Source: Verrucomicrobiota bacterium (GTDB lineage Bacteria > Verrucomicrobiota > Kiritimatiellia > RFP12 > UBA1067). Taken from it: 64,000 nucleotides of DNA. How positions within the stretch are numbered: the first letter of the stretch is position 1; the number at the start of each line of letters is the position of its first letter. The stretch lies in assembly GCA_023269675.1 (NCBI GenBank), contig JAHFSX010000021.1, positions 45,845 to 109,844 on the forward strand. Reading direction: 5' to 3'. The position numbers and the translations under genes are program-made. Below, one piece after another: positions 47,117-55,951 of this stretch. The notes under the pieces were generated by a model. That model was not told where the DNA came from, did not search any database, and saw nothing but the letters and a program-made list of their open reading frames with translations.

Positions 47117-48201
47117 GAAAGCCTTCCGCTTGGCTCACCCGGAGCTCCGCCCGCCAATTCCCGCTTCGCGGCCGCCACCACCTCGTCCACGGTCACCACC
47201 ATGCCGCCCATGCGGTTGCAGAGGCCGACAGGCTGATACCGCGCGCCCGCTTTCGCGATCTGGAGCAGCACGTCGTCATGAAACTGACCCGAGCTCAGCT
47301 CCACGACCAGCGCCCTGCGCCCCTCGATCGTCCGGCACAACGCCGGCGCGGGAAACGGGCTCAGCGACAGGGGTCGGAACACGCCGGCCTTCACGCCTTG
47401 CTCGCGCAGCGCCTCGGCCGCCGTCCGCGCGATGCGGCTCGAAATGCCGTACGCCACCAGCACCAGCTCCGCATCGTCGCAGAGGTACGTCTCGTGCTGC
47501 GCCTCGACCTGCATCGCCGCATACTTCGCCTGCAGCCGCACGTTGTGGGCCTCCTGCTCCAGCGCAGTGGGGCGGATCGAAACGACCAGATTGCCGCGCG
47601 TCTCAGGCGTGCCGTGCACGGCCCACGAAGTTGTGTCGGGCTTCGGCATCTCGCGCTCGGGCAGCGCCAGCGTCTCCATCATCTGGCCCAGCAGCCCGTC
47701 CGCCAGCACGATCGCCGGGGTCAGGTATTTGAACGACAGCTCAAACGCCCGCATCGTGAGGTCGCACATCTCCTGCACGCTGGCCGGAGCCAGCACCACG
47801 CACCGGTAGTTCCCGTGGCCGCCGCCCTTGACCGCCTGGTTGTAGTCGCCTTGCTCGGGATAGACGTTGCCGAGTCCCGGCCCCGCGCGCATGATGTTCA
47901 CGACCACGCCCGGCAGGTCCGCGCCGGCCATGTACGAGAGCCCTTCCTGCATCAGGCTCATGCCGGGGCCTGACGTCGCTGTCAGCGCCAACCGTCCCGC
48001 CGCCGCCGCTCCGTAGACCATGTTGATCGAGGCCGTCTCGCACTCGGCCTGCAGAAACTCGCGGCCCACCGACGGGAACCACCGCGCCGCCGCGTGCGCG
48101 ATCTCGCTGGCGGGCGTGATCGGATACCCGAAATAAACGTCGCAGCCGGCATACATCGCGCCGATCACCACCGCCTCGTTGCCCTTGACAAACTTGGTCA
48201 T
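47113..48201 (-). CDS. 2-oxoacid:ferredoxin oxidoreductase alpha subunit (VorB-like)
   Basis: MTKFVKGNEAVVIGAMYAGCDVYFGYPITPASEIAHAAARWFP...SGPGMSLMQEGLSYMAGADLPGVVVNIMRAGPGLGN. Confidence 0.9.
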   Translation of the reverse strand: MTKFVKGNEAVVIGAMYAGCDVYFGYPITPASEIAHAAARWFPSVGREFLQAECETASINMVYGAAAAGRLALTATSGPGMSLMQEGLSYMAGADLPGVVVNIMRAGPGLGNVYPEQGDYNQAVKGGGHGNYRCVVLAPASVQEMCDLTMRAFELSFKYLTPAIVLADGLLGQMMETLALPEREMPKPDTTSWAVHGTPETRGNLVVSIRPTALEQEAHNVRLQAKYAAMQVEAQHETYLCDDAELVLVAYGISSRIARTAAEALREQGVKAGVFRPLSLSPFPAPALCRTIEGRRALVVELSSGQFHDDVLLQIAKAGARYQPVGLCNRMGGMVVTVDEVVAAAKRELAGGAPGEPSGRLS

Positions 48202-48262
48202 GCCCGCTCCTCGCCCTTCTCCGCCTTCAGGCGGACGTCGTCCCCGCGAGCCGCCCGACACC

Positions 48263-48505
48263 TTACGGCTTCGCGATCGTGATCGCGTACGGTTCGGGAC
48301 AGTTGTAAAAACAGATCGCACAGCCTGTGCACCCCTCGCCGGCATATTCCGCCGGCTTGACGCCGCGGCTGTTCAGCCGGCCGGACAGGCGCAGGCACTG
48401 CTTGGGACACGCCGCCACACAACGTCCGCAGCCCTTGCACTCATCGGCATCGAAGACCGGGCGCGGCAGCTCCGGCTGCACCGTATGACTCTCGTGGACT
48501 GACAT
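48263..48505 (-). CDS. 2x[4Fe-4S] ferredoxin-type subunit
   Basis: [16 protein letters not shown]...[16 protein letters not shown]. Confidence 0.92.
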   Translation of the reverse strand: MSVHESHTVQPELPRPVFDADECKGCGRCVAACPKQCLRLSGRLNSRGVKPAEYAGEGCTGCAICFYNCPEPYAITIAKP

Positions 48506-48607
48506 CGTCATCTCCTAAACGCTAAGAGGGCAAAACAAGGTATATAGTCTGCCATTTATGCTGCCGGCACGCAAGGAAGCCTTCTCCGCAAACCGGGTCA
48601 TGCCGCG

Positions 48608-49411
48608 TCAAGCCCCGCCCTTGCGCCGCTCCTCGACTTTGACCGCATCCCAGACCGCATCCATCTCCGCCAGCGTGCATTCCCTGAGCGCCCGGCCCTG
48701 TGCGCGGATGCGGCGCTCCACCTCGCGGAACCGGCGCGAAAACTTCTTGTTGGTCCCTTCCAGCGCGCTCTCGGCGTCGACCTCCACAAAGCGGCAGTAG
48801 TTGACCACCGAAAAGAGCAGGTCGCCCATCTCCTCGGTCACCTTCTGCAGGTCACCCGCCGCCACCGCCTCTTTCAGCTCCGCCAGCTCCTCCTCGATCT
48901 TCCCGGTCGCGCCGGTGGCGTCTTCCCAGTCGAAGCCCACCCGCGCGGCCTTGGACTGCGTGCGCTGCGCCTTGAGCAGCGCCGGCAGGGCCGCGGGCAC
49001 GCCGTCAATCGCGGACCGGTCCGGCTTCTTGCCCTTCTCGGTCTGCTTGATGGCCTCCCAGTTGCGGAGCACCTGCCCCGCCGTGTCCGCCACCGCATCG
49101 CCGAACACATGCGGGTGCCGCCGGATCAGTTTTTCCGCGAGCGCCTCGGCCACGTCATTGAGCGTGAACAGCCCCTCCTCCTCGCGGATGGCGCACTGGA
49201 AGACCACCTGCAGCAGGACGTCGCCCAGCTCTTCCACATGCAAGGCGAGGTCTTGGCCGTCCATGGCCTCCAGCAGCTCATAGGTCTCCTCCAGCAGGCA
49301 CGGCTTGAGCGTCTGGAACGTCTGCTCGCGGTCCCACGGGCACCCGCCGGGCGCGCGCAACCGCTTCATCACCTCGTACAGCCTGCCGACGCCGTTCAAC
49401 TCTGTGTCCAT
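48608..49411 (-). CDS. mazG: Nucleoside triphosphate pyrophosphohydrolase MazG
   Basis: MKRLRAPGGCPWDREQTFQTLKPCLLEETYELLEAMD; second MazG domain EEELAELKEAVAAGDLQKVTEEMGDLLFSVVNYCRF. Confidence 0.93.
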   Translation of the reverse strand: MDTELNGVGRLYEVMKRLRAPGGCPWDREQTFQTLKPCLLEETYELLEAMDGQDLALHVEELGDVLLQVVFQCAIREEEGLFTLNDVAEALAEKLIRRHPHVFGDAVADTAGQVLRNWEAIKQTEKGKKPDRSAIDGVPAALPALLKAQRTQSKAARVGFDWEDATGATGKIEEELAELKEAVAAGDLQKVTEEMGDLLFSVVNYCRFVEVDAESALEGTNKKFSRRFREVERRIRAQGRALRECTLAEMDAVWDAVKVEERRKGGA

Positions 49412-49427
49412 TCCGCACCTCCCTCGC

Positions 49428-49463
49428 AAAAAAACACAGGCCCCGTTTCGCAGAAACGGGGCC
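49428..49463 (-). terminator. Rho-independent terminator for the upstream minus-strand gene
   Basis: GGCCCCGTTTC-GCA-GAAACGGGGCC perfect 11-bp stem; on the minus strand followed by TGTGTTTTTTT. Confidence 0.87.
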
Positions 49464-49496
49464 GCATCAGTCATCGCTCGTTCTGACCGCTCACCC

Positions 49497-50177
49497 TCAG
49501 ACCCGCAAAATGCGGACCACTTCGTCCGCCAGTCCGGCCGAGAAATCGCTGATGTGGACATCGCAGCCGCTGACGTCCTGATACTCGGTCTGCGGGCTGA
49601 CCTTCACCATGACGCCCATGCCGGAGGTCAGCGCGCCCTTCACGGAGTAGCCCGAGCCCGCCACCGCCACGCACAGCCGCTCGTGCAGGTCGTTCTTGCG
49701 CGCGCCGCGGCGCCAGCCGTCCCAGCTGCAGAAGCCGAAGCCGTTCGACGCGTCGTGCATGACGATCAGCTTTTCCGGCTGCGCCCCGGGGAACACGGCC
49801 CGCACCGCTTCGCTGTCGGCGCGCGAGACGATCACCACTTTCATGCCCTTGCCGAGCAGCGCTTTCACGAAATCCACAAATCCGGCGGGCACCTTGGGCA
49901 ACGCCCCTTTCAGCGCCTCGGCGTACTGCTCGTAACACTCCGCGATCACAGCCGGCACGTCGATGGTCTTCTGCTGCTTGTTGCACAGCGCGTTCAGTCC
50001 GGACGAAAACGATTTGCCCCCCATCGAGCGGGCCATCAGCGTCGCGTCCAGCCGCACACCCTCTTTCGCAAGACGCGTACGGCAGATATCCAGCAGGAAT
50101 GCATGCCCGGGAAGGACCGCAAAATCGAACTCCACAATCACGCCACGCTGCAGCTGAGCGGCAGAAGAAATACTCAT
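49497..50177 (-). CDS. HAD-like protein, possibly catalytically degenerate
   Basis: VIVEFDFAVLPG at the motif I position, KVVIVSRAD at motif II, GSGYSVKGALTSGMGVMVKV at the motif IV-like position; GAGGAG SD before ATG 50177. Confidence 0.55.
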   Translation of the reverse strand: MSISSAAQLQRGVIVEFDFAVLPGHAFLLDICRTRLAKEGVRLDATLMARSMGGKSFSSGLNALCNKQQKTIDVPAVIAECYEQYAEALKGALPKVPAGFVDFVKALLGKGMKVVIVSRADSEAVRAVFPGAQPEKLIVMHDASNGFGFCSWDGWRRGARKNDLHERLCVAVAGSGYSVKGALTSGMGVMVKVSPQTEYQDVSGCDVHISDFSAGLADEVVRILRV

Positions 50178-50416
50178 CACAAACTCCTCGGTGTTCAAAA
50201 ACTCTTATATGCAGAACAATGAATGCCATACTTTACCGTTACGCTCCCCCGTGGTCAAGCGTCCGTTGCGGGACCGGTTTTCAGCATCCGTCTTCATTCC
50301 GCCTTCACCGGTGTTTCCTGTTGACCCGATGCGCAACTTCTTTTACCCTATTGCGACTTTTTGCCCGAACCCTTTTTTATTTATAACGAACACCCACCTG
50401 AAGGCTGCCACGACGC

Positions 50417-51925
50417 ATGAGTGAACCGTCCCTAACCTTGTTGGCCATCGCCGACCCGCACTATACCGGCCTCGCACGCCAGACCGCGCAGCTTCCCCAG
50501 CTGCGCGGCGAGTTGGCGCACACGCTGCTCAAGAAAGTTTTCGCGCGCCTGCATCACATGGGCATCAAGCCCGACCTCACCGTGCTGCTCGGCGATCTGG
50601 TCGAGAACGGCGCGGACAGCAACGCCGACCTCGACCTGGTGACCCTGCACGGCGAGCTTACCCGCAGCGGGATCCCGGTCCTCGCCTTGCCCGGCAACCA
50701 CGACTGCTCCCCGGCCGCGTTCAACACCTTCTTCAACACCACGCCCGGCCTGCACGAGTTCGGCGGCTACGGGTTCATTGTCTTCAACGACACCTACGCC
50801 GAAAACCACGAGTGCTCCCGTTCGGACGAGGACCTCGCGATGACCAAGGCCCTCGCCGAGACGCACCCCGGCCTGCCGCTCATCGCGCTGCAGCATCCGC
50901 CCATCTACCCCCCGATCGACTCGCACTACCCCTACCGCCCCACGAACGCCGGCGAGATCATCGACTCGTTCCAGAAGGCGGGCGTCATCCTCTCGCTCAG
51001 CGGCCACTACCACAAAGGCCAGAAGGCGCGCACGCACGAGGGCGTGCTCTACCACACCGTCTCCGCCCTGTGCGAGCAGCCGTTCCGCTTCAGCCTCATC
51101 CGCATCACCGGAACCCGCGTGGAGATCGAAGAGCTCAGCCTCGCCATGCAGGTGCCGAACATCATCGACGTCCACAGCCACACGGAGCACGCCTACTGCG
51201 GCACCACCGTCGACACCGCGCCCTGCATCGCGCTCTCCCAGGCGCTGGGCGTCTCCGCGCTGTGCATCACCGAACACGCCTTCCAGCTCTATTTCGAGAA
51301 GGCCCGCGCCATGGGCTTCCAGTGGCAGAGCGATCCCACGCTCGTCGAAGAGGTGTGGGCCAGCACCGGCCGCCACCGCATGGCAGCCTATCAGCAGTTC
51401 GCCCAGAACCTGCGCTCGCCCTTCGTCAAGATCGGCCTGGAGCTGGACCTCTACGACAACGGCAAACTCCTGCTCGCGCCCGAGGACGCCGCGTTCGACT
51501 GGGACATCCTGATCGGCGCGATCCACTTCATCCAGGGTTTCGTGCCCGGCCAGACCGGCCAGCAAGAGGCCGAGAAGCTTTTCATCCGCGACGTGGAGCG
51601 CCTGGTCGACCACGACATCGCCGTGCTGGCCCACCCCTTCCGCTTCTTCGCCCGCAACAAGCTGGCTTGCCCCGTCCACCTCTACCCCGTGGTCGCAGGC
51701 CTGCTGGCCGACAGCGGCGTGGCCGCGGAGGTGAACTTCCACACCAACAAGCCCGATCCGGACTTCATCCGGATCTGCGCCGAGAAGGACGTCAAGATCG
51801 CCCTCGCCTCGGACACGCACGACCTCGCCGAGGCCGGCGAATTCTGGCCGCACGTGAACGTGCTCAGGCAGGCGGGCATCACCCCCAAAATGTACGCCGA
51901 CGCGCTCTTCTCCTTCGGCGCCTAG
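50417..51925 (+). CDS. Metallophosphoesterase (calcineurin-like)-PHP domain fusion
   Basis: AIADPHYTG, GDLVENGAD, PGNHDCSP, SGHYHKG (metallophosphoesterase) followed by IIDVHSHTEHAYCGTT...ITEHAF (PHP). Confidence 0.85.
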   Translation: MSEPSLTLLAIADPHYTGLARQTAQLPQLRGELAHTLLKKVFARLHHMGIKPDLTVLLGDLVENGADSNADLDLVTLHGELTRSGIPVLALPGNHDCSPAAFNTFFNTTPGLHEFGGYGFIVFNDTYAENHECSRSDEDLAMTKALAETHPGLPLIALQHPPIYPPIDSHYPYRPTNAGEIIDSFQKAGVILSLSGHYHKGQKARTHEGVLYHTVSALCEQPFRFSLIRITGTRVEIEELSLAMQVPNIIDVHSHTEHAYCGTTVDTAPCIALSQALGVSALCITEHAFQLYFEKARAMGFQWQSDPTLVEEVWASTGRHRMAAYQQFAQNLRSPFVKIGLELDLYDNGKLLLAPEDAAFDWDILIGAIHFIQGFVPGQTGQQEAEKLFIRDVERLVDHDIAVLAHPFRFFARNKLACPVHLYPVVAGLLADSGVAAEVNFHTNKPDPDFIRICAEKDVKIALASDTHDLAEAGEFWPHVNVLRQAGITPKMYADALFSFGA

Positions 51926-52189
51926 CCGGCCGCGAAATCGCCGAGGACTCCCTTTCTGGACCGCAGCCGGCGCGCATCGCGCGCCTGGCTCACCCGCACC
52001 CGCCGCGTGCGCGTGGTGCGCGGTTGACGGACTTGAAATTATCAGAAGCACCCGGCATCACGGCGTCCCCAACCCCCGATTCCCGATTCCTGCAGATCGG
52101 CGCCCCGCATTTCGCGCTCGAATCCCGCGCGCATAAATCGTATCATTCAAACTCATGAATGAGGGATCCCCCCTCCTGGGAGAAATCAC

Positions 52190-53221
52190 ATGCGCCAGAT
52201 GCTGCGTTTTTCTGCTGTTCTCATATCCGCCCTCGCCCTGGGTCTCTGCGGATGCGGCAAAGACTCCGCCAAGAAGACCTCTCCGGCGGTCGCCAGACCT
52301 TCCGACCCGCCGGCCGACCATGTCGTCGCCATGGCCAACGGCACGCCGCTCGTCTGGGCGGAGATGAACAAACGTGCCATGGGATACCTCAAAGACGATG
52401 TGGAATCCAACCACCTCGTCATTCCCACCAACCGCATGGAGGAGGCCAAAGAGTACTTCCGCCGCCGCGCCATCCATGCCTTTGTGTTTAAAACCCTCCT
52501 GATGGACGAGGCCGCCCGGCAAAGCATCAAGCTCACCGACGCCGACCGCAAGGAAGGCCTCCAATCCCTCGCCCAGTCGCTCAAGACGCGCAACTGGACC
52601 ACCAACGACTTCTTCCTTAAAGGCCCGCTGGGCGAGGCCGCCATGCGCCGCGAATTCGAGGACGGCATGGTCATTGACAAACTGCTCAAGGTGAAGGTGC
52701 GCGGCGCGCTCAAGCTCGAGGAACCCGAGATCGCCGGCGCCATCACCCTGATCGACGCGACCAACGACCTCAAACAGGTCAAGCTCGAAGGCGTCCGCAA
52801 GCAGTTGCTCGAGGGCGCGAGCTTCGAGGACGTCGCCCGCACCGTCTCCGAGTGCCCGAGCGCCAAGAACGGCGGGGACCTCGGCGAGTTCGCGCGCGGC
52901 AAGATGGATAAGGCGTTCGAGGCCGCCGCCTTCTCACAGGCGGTCGGCGCCATCGGGCCGGTCACCCAGACGCGCTTCGGCTATCATATCATCAAGGTCA
53001 CGGCCCACACGCCCGCCAGGGCCGCCACCGCCTCCACGCCCGCCGTGCCGGAAACCGTGCGCGCGTCGCACATCCTGCTCAACCGGATCCCCGTGGACCG
53101 CAAACGCATCATCGACAGCCTGCTGCGCTCCAAATACAACGCCGGCGTCCAGAAATATTATGCCGAGCTCAAGGCCAAGTCCAAGATCGAGTGCTACCTC
53201 TACAAGGACATGACCTTCTGA
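52190..53221 (+). CDS. Parvulin-type peptidyl-prolyl isomerase lipoprotein
   Basis: Lipobox LGLCGCGKD; GASFEDVARTVSECPSAKNGGDLGEFARGKMDKAFEAAAFSQAVGAIGPVTQTRFGYHIIKV. Confidence 0.88.
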   Translation: MRQMLRFSAVLISALALGLCGCGKDSAKKTSPAVARPSDPPADHVVAMANGTPLVWAEMNKRAMGYLKDDVESNHLVIPTNRMEEAKEYFRRRAIHAFVFKTLLMDEAARQSIKLTDADRKEGLQSLAQSLKTRNWTTNDFFLKGPLGEAAMRREFEDGMVIDKLLKVKVRGALKLEEPEIAGAITLIDATNDLKQVKLEGVRKQLLEGASFEDVARTVSECPSAKNGGDLGEFARGKMDKAFEAAAFSQAVGAIGPVTQTRFGYHIIKVTAHTPARAATASTPAVPETVRASHILLNRIPVDRKRIIDSLLRSKYNAGVQKYYAELKAKSKIECYLYKDMTF

Positions 53222-53227
53222 TCCGGG

Positions 53228-55708
53228 TCACCTGGCCAGACTCTCGAATGCCGTCCACACGGGAATGCCTTTGCGCGGCGGGACGAGCGCCCCGCGCGCC
53301 TGCTTTTCCGCATCGTGATACGCGCCGTAGAAATTGCTGTTGCAGTCCATCCAAAGGGTGATGCGGCGCGTTTCCGCGTCCGTCAGCCTCACGTCATGGT
53401 GGCCGAGCTTGAGCATCTGACAGAGCCGGCTGGCGCGCGCGCCGTCCTGGCCGGGAAGGCTGTACTGGCGCTCCTTCAGCGCGATGCCGTTGCCGCCGCT
53501 CATGCCCCACGCCCGGGTGTGCAACGCGAGGAAAGCCTCCGACCATCCGTTGGCGCCGAAGCGGTCGCCGCGCAAGCCCGGCGCGCCTTTGGTGCGGTTT
53601 TCCTCGTGGCAGCCCACGCATTTCGCATCGAGCACCGGCTGCACCAGACGCGGGAACGTGAGCGGGAAACTGCCGGCCGCCTCGGGCTCCAACTCGGAGG
53701 GCGCGCGCCGCAGCGCCAGAGGCCGCTTCCGTTCGCCCGCACCCGAGGAGGCCTGCTTGGTCTCGTGGCAGCCGAGACAGGTCAGCGTCTCGCCGGGATG
53801 CAGGTACGTGGCGGAGCGCATCGTGTGGACAGCCAGCCCCTTCTCGTCCAGCGCCTGGAAATAGAGCCCCACGCCGGCGGGCGCACGGAAGGACGCGCTG
53901 CCGTCGGCCTCGACCGGCACGGTGCCGAGCACGCCGCGGCAGAGCGACTGGGCCGCATGCCCGACATTGGGCTGGTCCGCGACCGAGTTGTCTTTCGGAA
54001 AGAGCGCGACCACGCGCAGCCGCTTGATTTGAATTCCCTCGGGCCACGGCTGGTCACTCTCGTACGCGTTCATCACCATGACGGTGCCCGAGCCAGAGTC
54101 CGCGCCGCCGTGCCGGTCGGACAGCGCCTGCGCCGTCTGCACCGGCAGAACCGGCGGACGGGGCCGCGCCTTGAGCGGGATCGGGTCAAGGCAGGCCAGC
54201 GCCTCGTCGCGGTAGAGCAGCTCGCGGTTGCCGAAGCTGTCGAGCAGATACACGCCGTAGTTTTTGCGGCCCGCATCGTACACGGCGAGATAGAAATCCT
54301 CGCTGAGCGGCCAGGGCGTCCCGTAGACCTCCGCCTGCGGACCGTGCTTGCCTTTCGCATGCGGCACACCCGGCGCCGCTTCGGATTCGGGGAAGGGGAC
54401 CGCGGGCGTGAGCCGTTTGATCTGGCCCGTCGCGCGGTCGTCCCGCGCCCGCAGGTCAATCAGAACCAGCGAGCCATAGGCCTCGCCGTGATGCGGCGCC
54501 GCGACCGCGACGTACTTCTGCGAACCCGGCACGGCGCGGACGGACATCTCCATCCACGGCCTGAGTTCCCGCCTCTCGGGATAGTTGCCGTGATAGCTGC
54601 GGGGGTCGCGGCCGTCCGGATAACAGTGCCAGATGTGGTGCGCCGCGTCGGAGTCGCGGTCTACATAGTCCCAGCGCGTGTAGACCAGCATGCCGCTGTT
54701 GTCCACGCTCGGCTGCCACTCGTTCGTGTCGTGATAGCTGAGCTGCACGATGTCGTCGCCGGCCGGACGCATCGCATGCAGCGTGTAGGTCGGGTCGGGG
54801 CGGAACCCGCAGCGGAGCTGGCCGCCCGTCCGCGTGGAGATGAAGGCGATGCGGCGGTCCGGCAGAAAGCAGCCGTCGAAATCGTTCCAGGGCCCGTCCG
54901 TCAATTGCGTGAGCCCGCTCCCGTCCGCCCGCACCGTGAACAGGTGGTAACAGGTTTCCGGACGGAAGTGATAGAACCGGTACTGCGGCTGACGCCGCGC
55001 GTCCGCCTCCGGCCAGACGTTGGTGTCGCACGTGACGCCGGGGGGCAGCGCGTGCTCGGCCTCGGTGAAGGCGAAGAGCAGCGTCTGCGCGTCCCAGTCG
55101 AGGTCGAGCGCAACAAAGCCTCCCTGGTTTTCCAGCGCGCGCCCTTGCAGCCGCCCGTTGCCGACACGCGCGTCGGCCAGCAGGCTGCGCACCGTCGGGC
55201 GGCCGCCGAACGGCTGCTCCAGCACATACAGGCCGCCGGCTTTCTCGGCGTTGAACCCGAAATACTGGTCGACCATGTGCCGCTCGCCACGCGCCTGCTT
55301 GTTGTGCTTGAGGAAAGCGACCCGGTCGAAATCAAGCAGCGGATTCTTGAACGCGATGCGCCGGCGCAGCGCCGTCAAGGCGTCGAACCGTCTGCGCCGC
55401 GCCGCCCCGTCGTCCGGAGCGTCCGCCCGCAGCGCGGCCAGCTCCGCGGCCTCGGCAGCCAGGTCCGGCGCCTGCGGCTGTGACTGAAGCTGGCGCAGCA
55501 GGGCTTCGGTGCGCCGAAAGACCACGTCGCACGGCGTGCGGTCGCCCGCGAGAATCAGCGCGTCCTTCCGCACCGCCTCGCGCTCCAGCCGCGGCATATC
55601 CCATGTTTTACACGCGGCGATCTCGCCCTGCAGGTCAGCGTATTCATCGGCACCACAAAAGAGGGCGGCCCCGATCACCAGCGCGAGTATCCTGTGCGAA
55701 AAACGCAC
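53228..55708 (-). CDS. HzsA-related (hydrazine synthase alpha-like) protein with CxxCH motifs
   Basis: beta-propeller region (DGSGLTQLTDGPWNDFDGCFLPDRRIAFISTRTGGQLRCG) and C-terminal CLGCHETKQASS and CVGCHEENRTKGAPGLRGD; signal peptide; GTG start. Confidence 0.75.
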   Translation of the reverse strand: MRFSHRILALVIGAALFCGADEYADLQGEIAACKTWDMPRLEREAVRKDALILAGDRTPCDVVFRRTEALLRQLQSQPQAPDLAAEAAELAALRADAPDDGAARRRRFDALTALRRRIAFKNPLLDFDRVAFLKHNKQARGERHMVDQYFGFNAEKAGGLYVLEQPFGGRPTVRSLLADARVGNGRLQGRALENQGGFVALDLDWDAQTLLFAFTEAEHALPPGVTCDTNVWPEADARRQPQYRFYHFRPETCYHLFTVRADGSGLTQLTDGPWNDFDGCFLPDRRIAFISTRTGGQLRCGFRPDPTYTLHAMRPAGDDIVQLSYHDTNEWQPSVDNSGMLVYTRWDYVDRDSDAAHHIWHCYPDGRDPRSYHGNYPERRELRPWMEMSVRAVPGSQKYVAVAAPHHGEAYGSLVLIDLRARDDRATGQIKRLTPAVPFPESEAAPGVPHAKGKHGPQAEVYGTPWPLSEDFYLAVYDAGRKNYGVYLLDSFGNRELLYRDEALACLDPIPLKARPRPPVLPVQTAQALSDRHGGADSGSGTVMVMNAYESDQPWPEGIQIKRLRVVALFPKDNSVADQPNVGHAAQSLCRGVLGTVPVEADGSASFRAPAGVGLYFQALDEKGLAVHTMRSATYLHPGETLTCLGCHETKQASSGAGERKRPLALRRAPSELEPEAAGSFPLTFPRLVQPVLDAKCVGCHEENRTKGAPGLRGDRFGANGWSEAFLALHTRAWGMSGGNGIALKERQYSLPGQDGARASRLCQMLKLGHHDVRLTDAETRRITLWMDCNSNFYGAYHDAEKQARGALVPPRKGIPVWTAFESLAR

Positions 55709-55827
55709 GACAGCCCCCTTTTCAGGATTCGTTCACCAACGGTTCTTCCAGCCGAGATCCGGATAGCACCGGCTGTCGCCCCTGCCTTGACCGGCATCAC
55801 CTTGAAAAGCGCTTGCAAAACCTCTGC

Positions 55828-55912
55828 GGACGGCGAGGACGCCGTCCCACCAGTGCGATAAGCGGCGCCCTTTCCGCAATCCATGGAGGGGCGGCGTCCC
55901 CGCCGCCCGCTC
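55828..55912. repeat. Paired GC-rich palindromes, intergenic
   Basis: GGACGGCG-AGGA-CGCCGTCC (55828-55847) and nearby GGGCGGCG-TCCC-CGCCGCCC. Confidence 0.65.
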
Positions 55913-55951
55913 TTGGGAGTGCTTGTGAAGGCGTCTCATGAGCCTCTCATC

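Noticed and set aside
53315-55483. 722-aa plus-strand ORF opposite the HzsA-like gene
   Set aside because: Antisense of a frame with clear CxxCH motifs.
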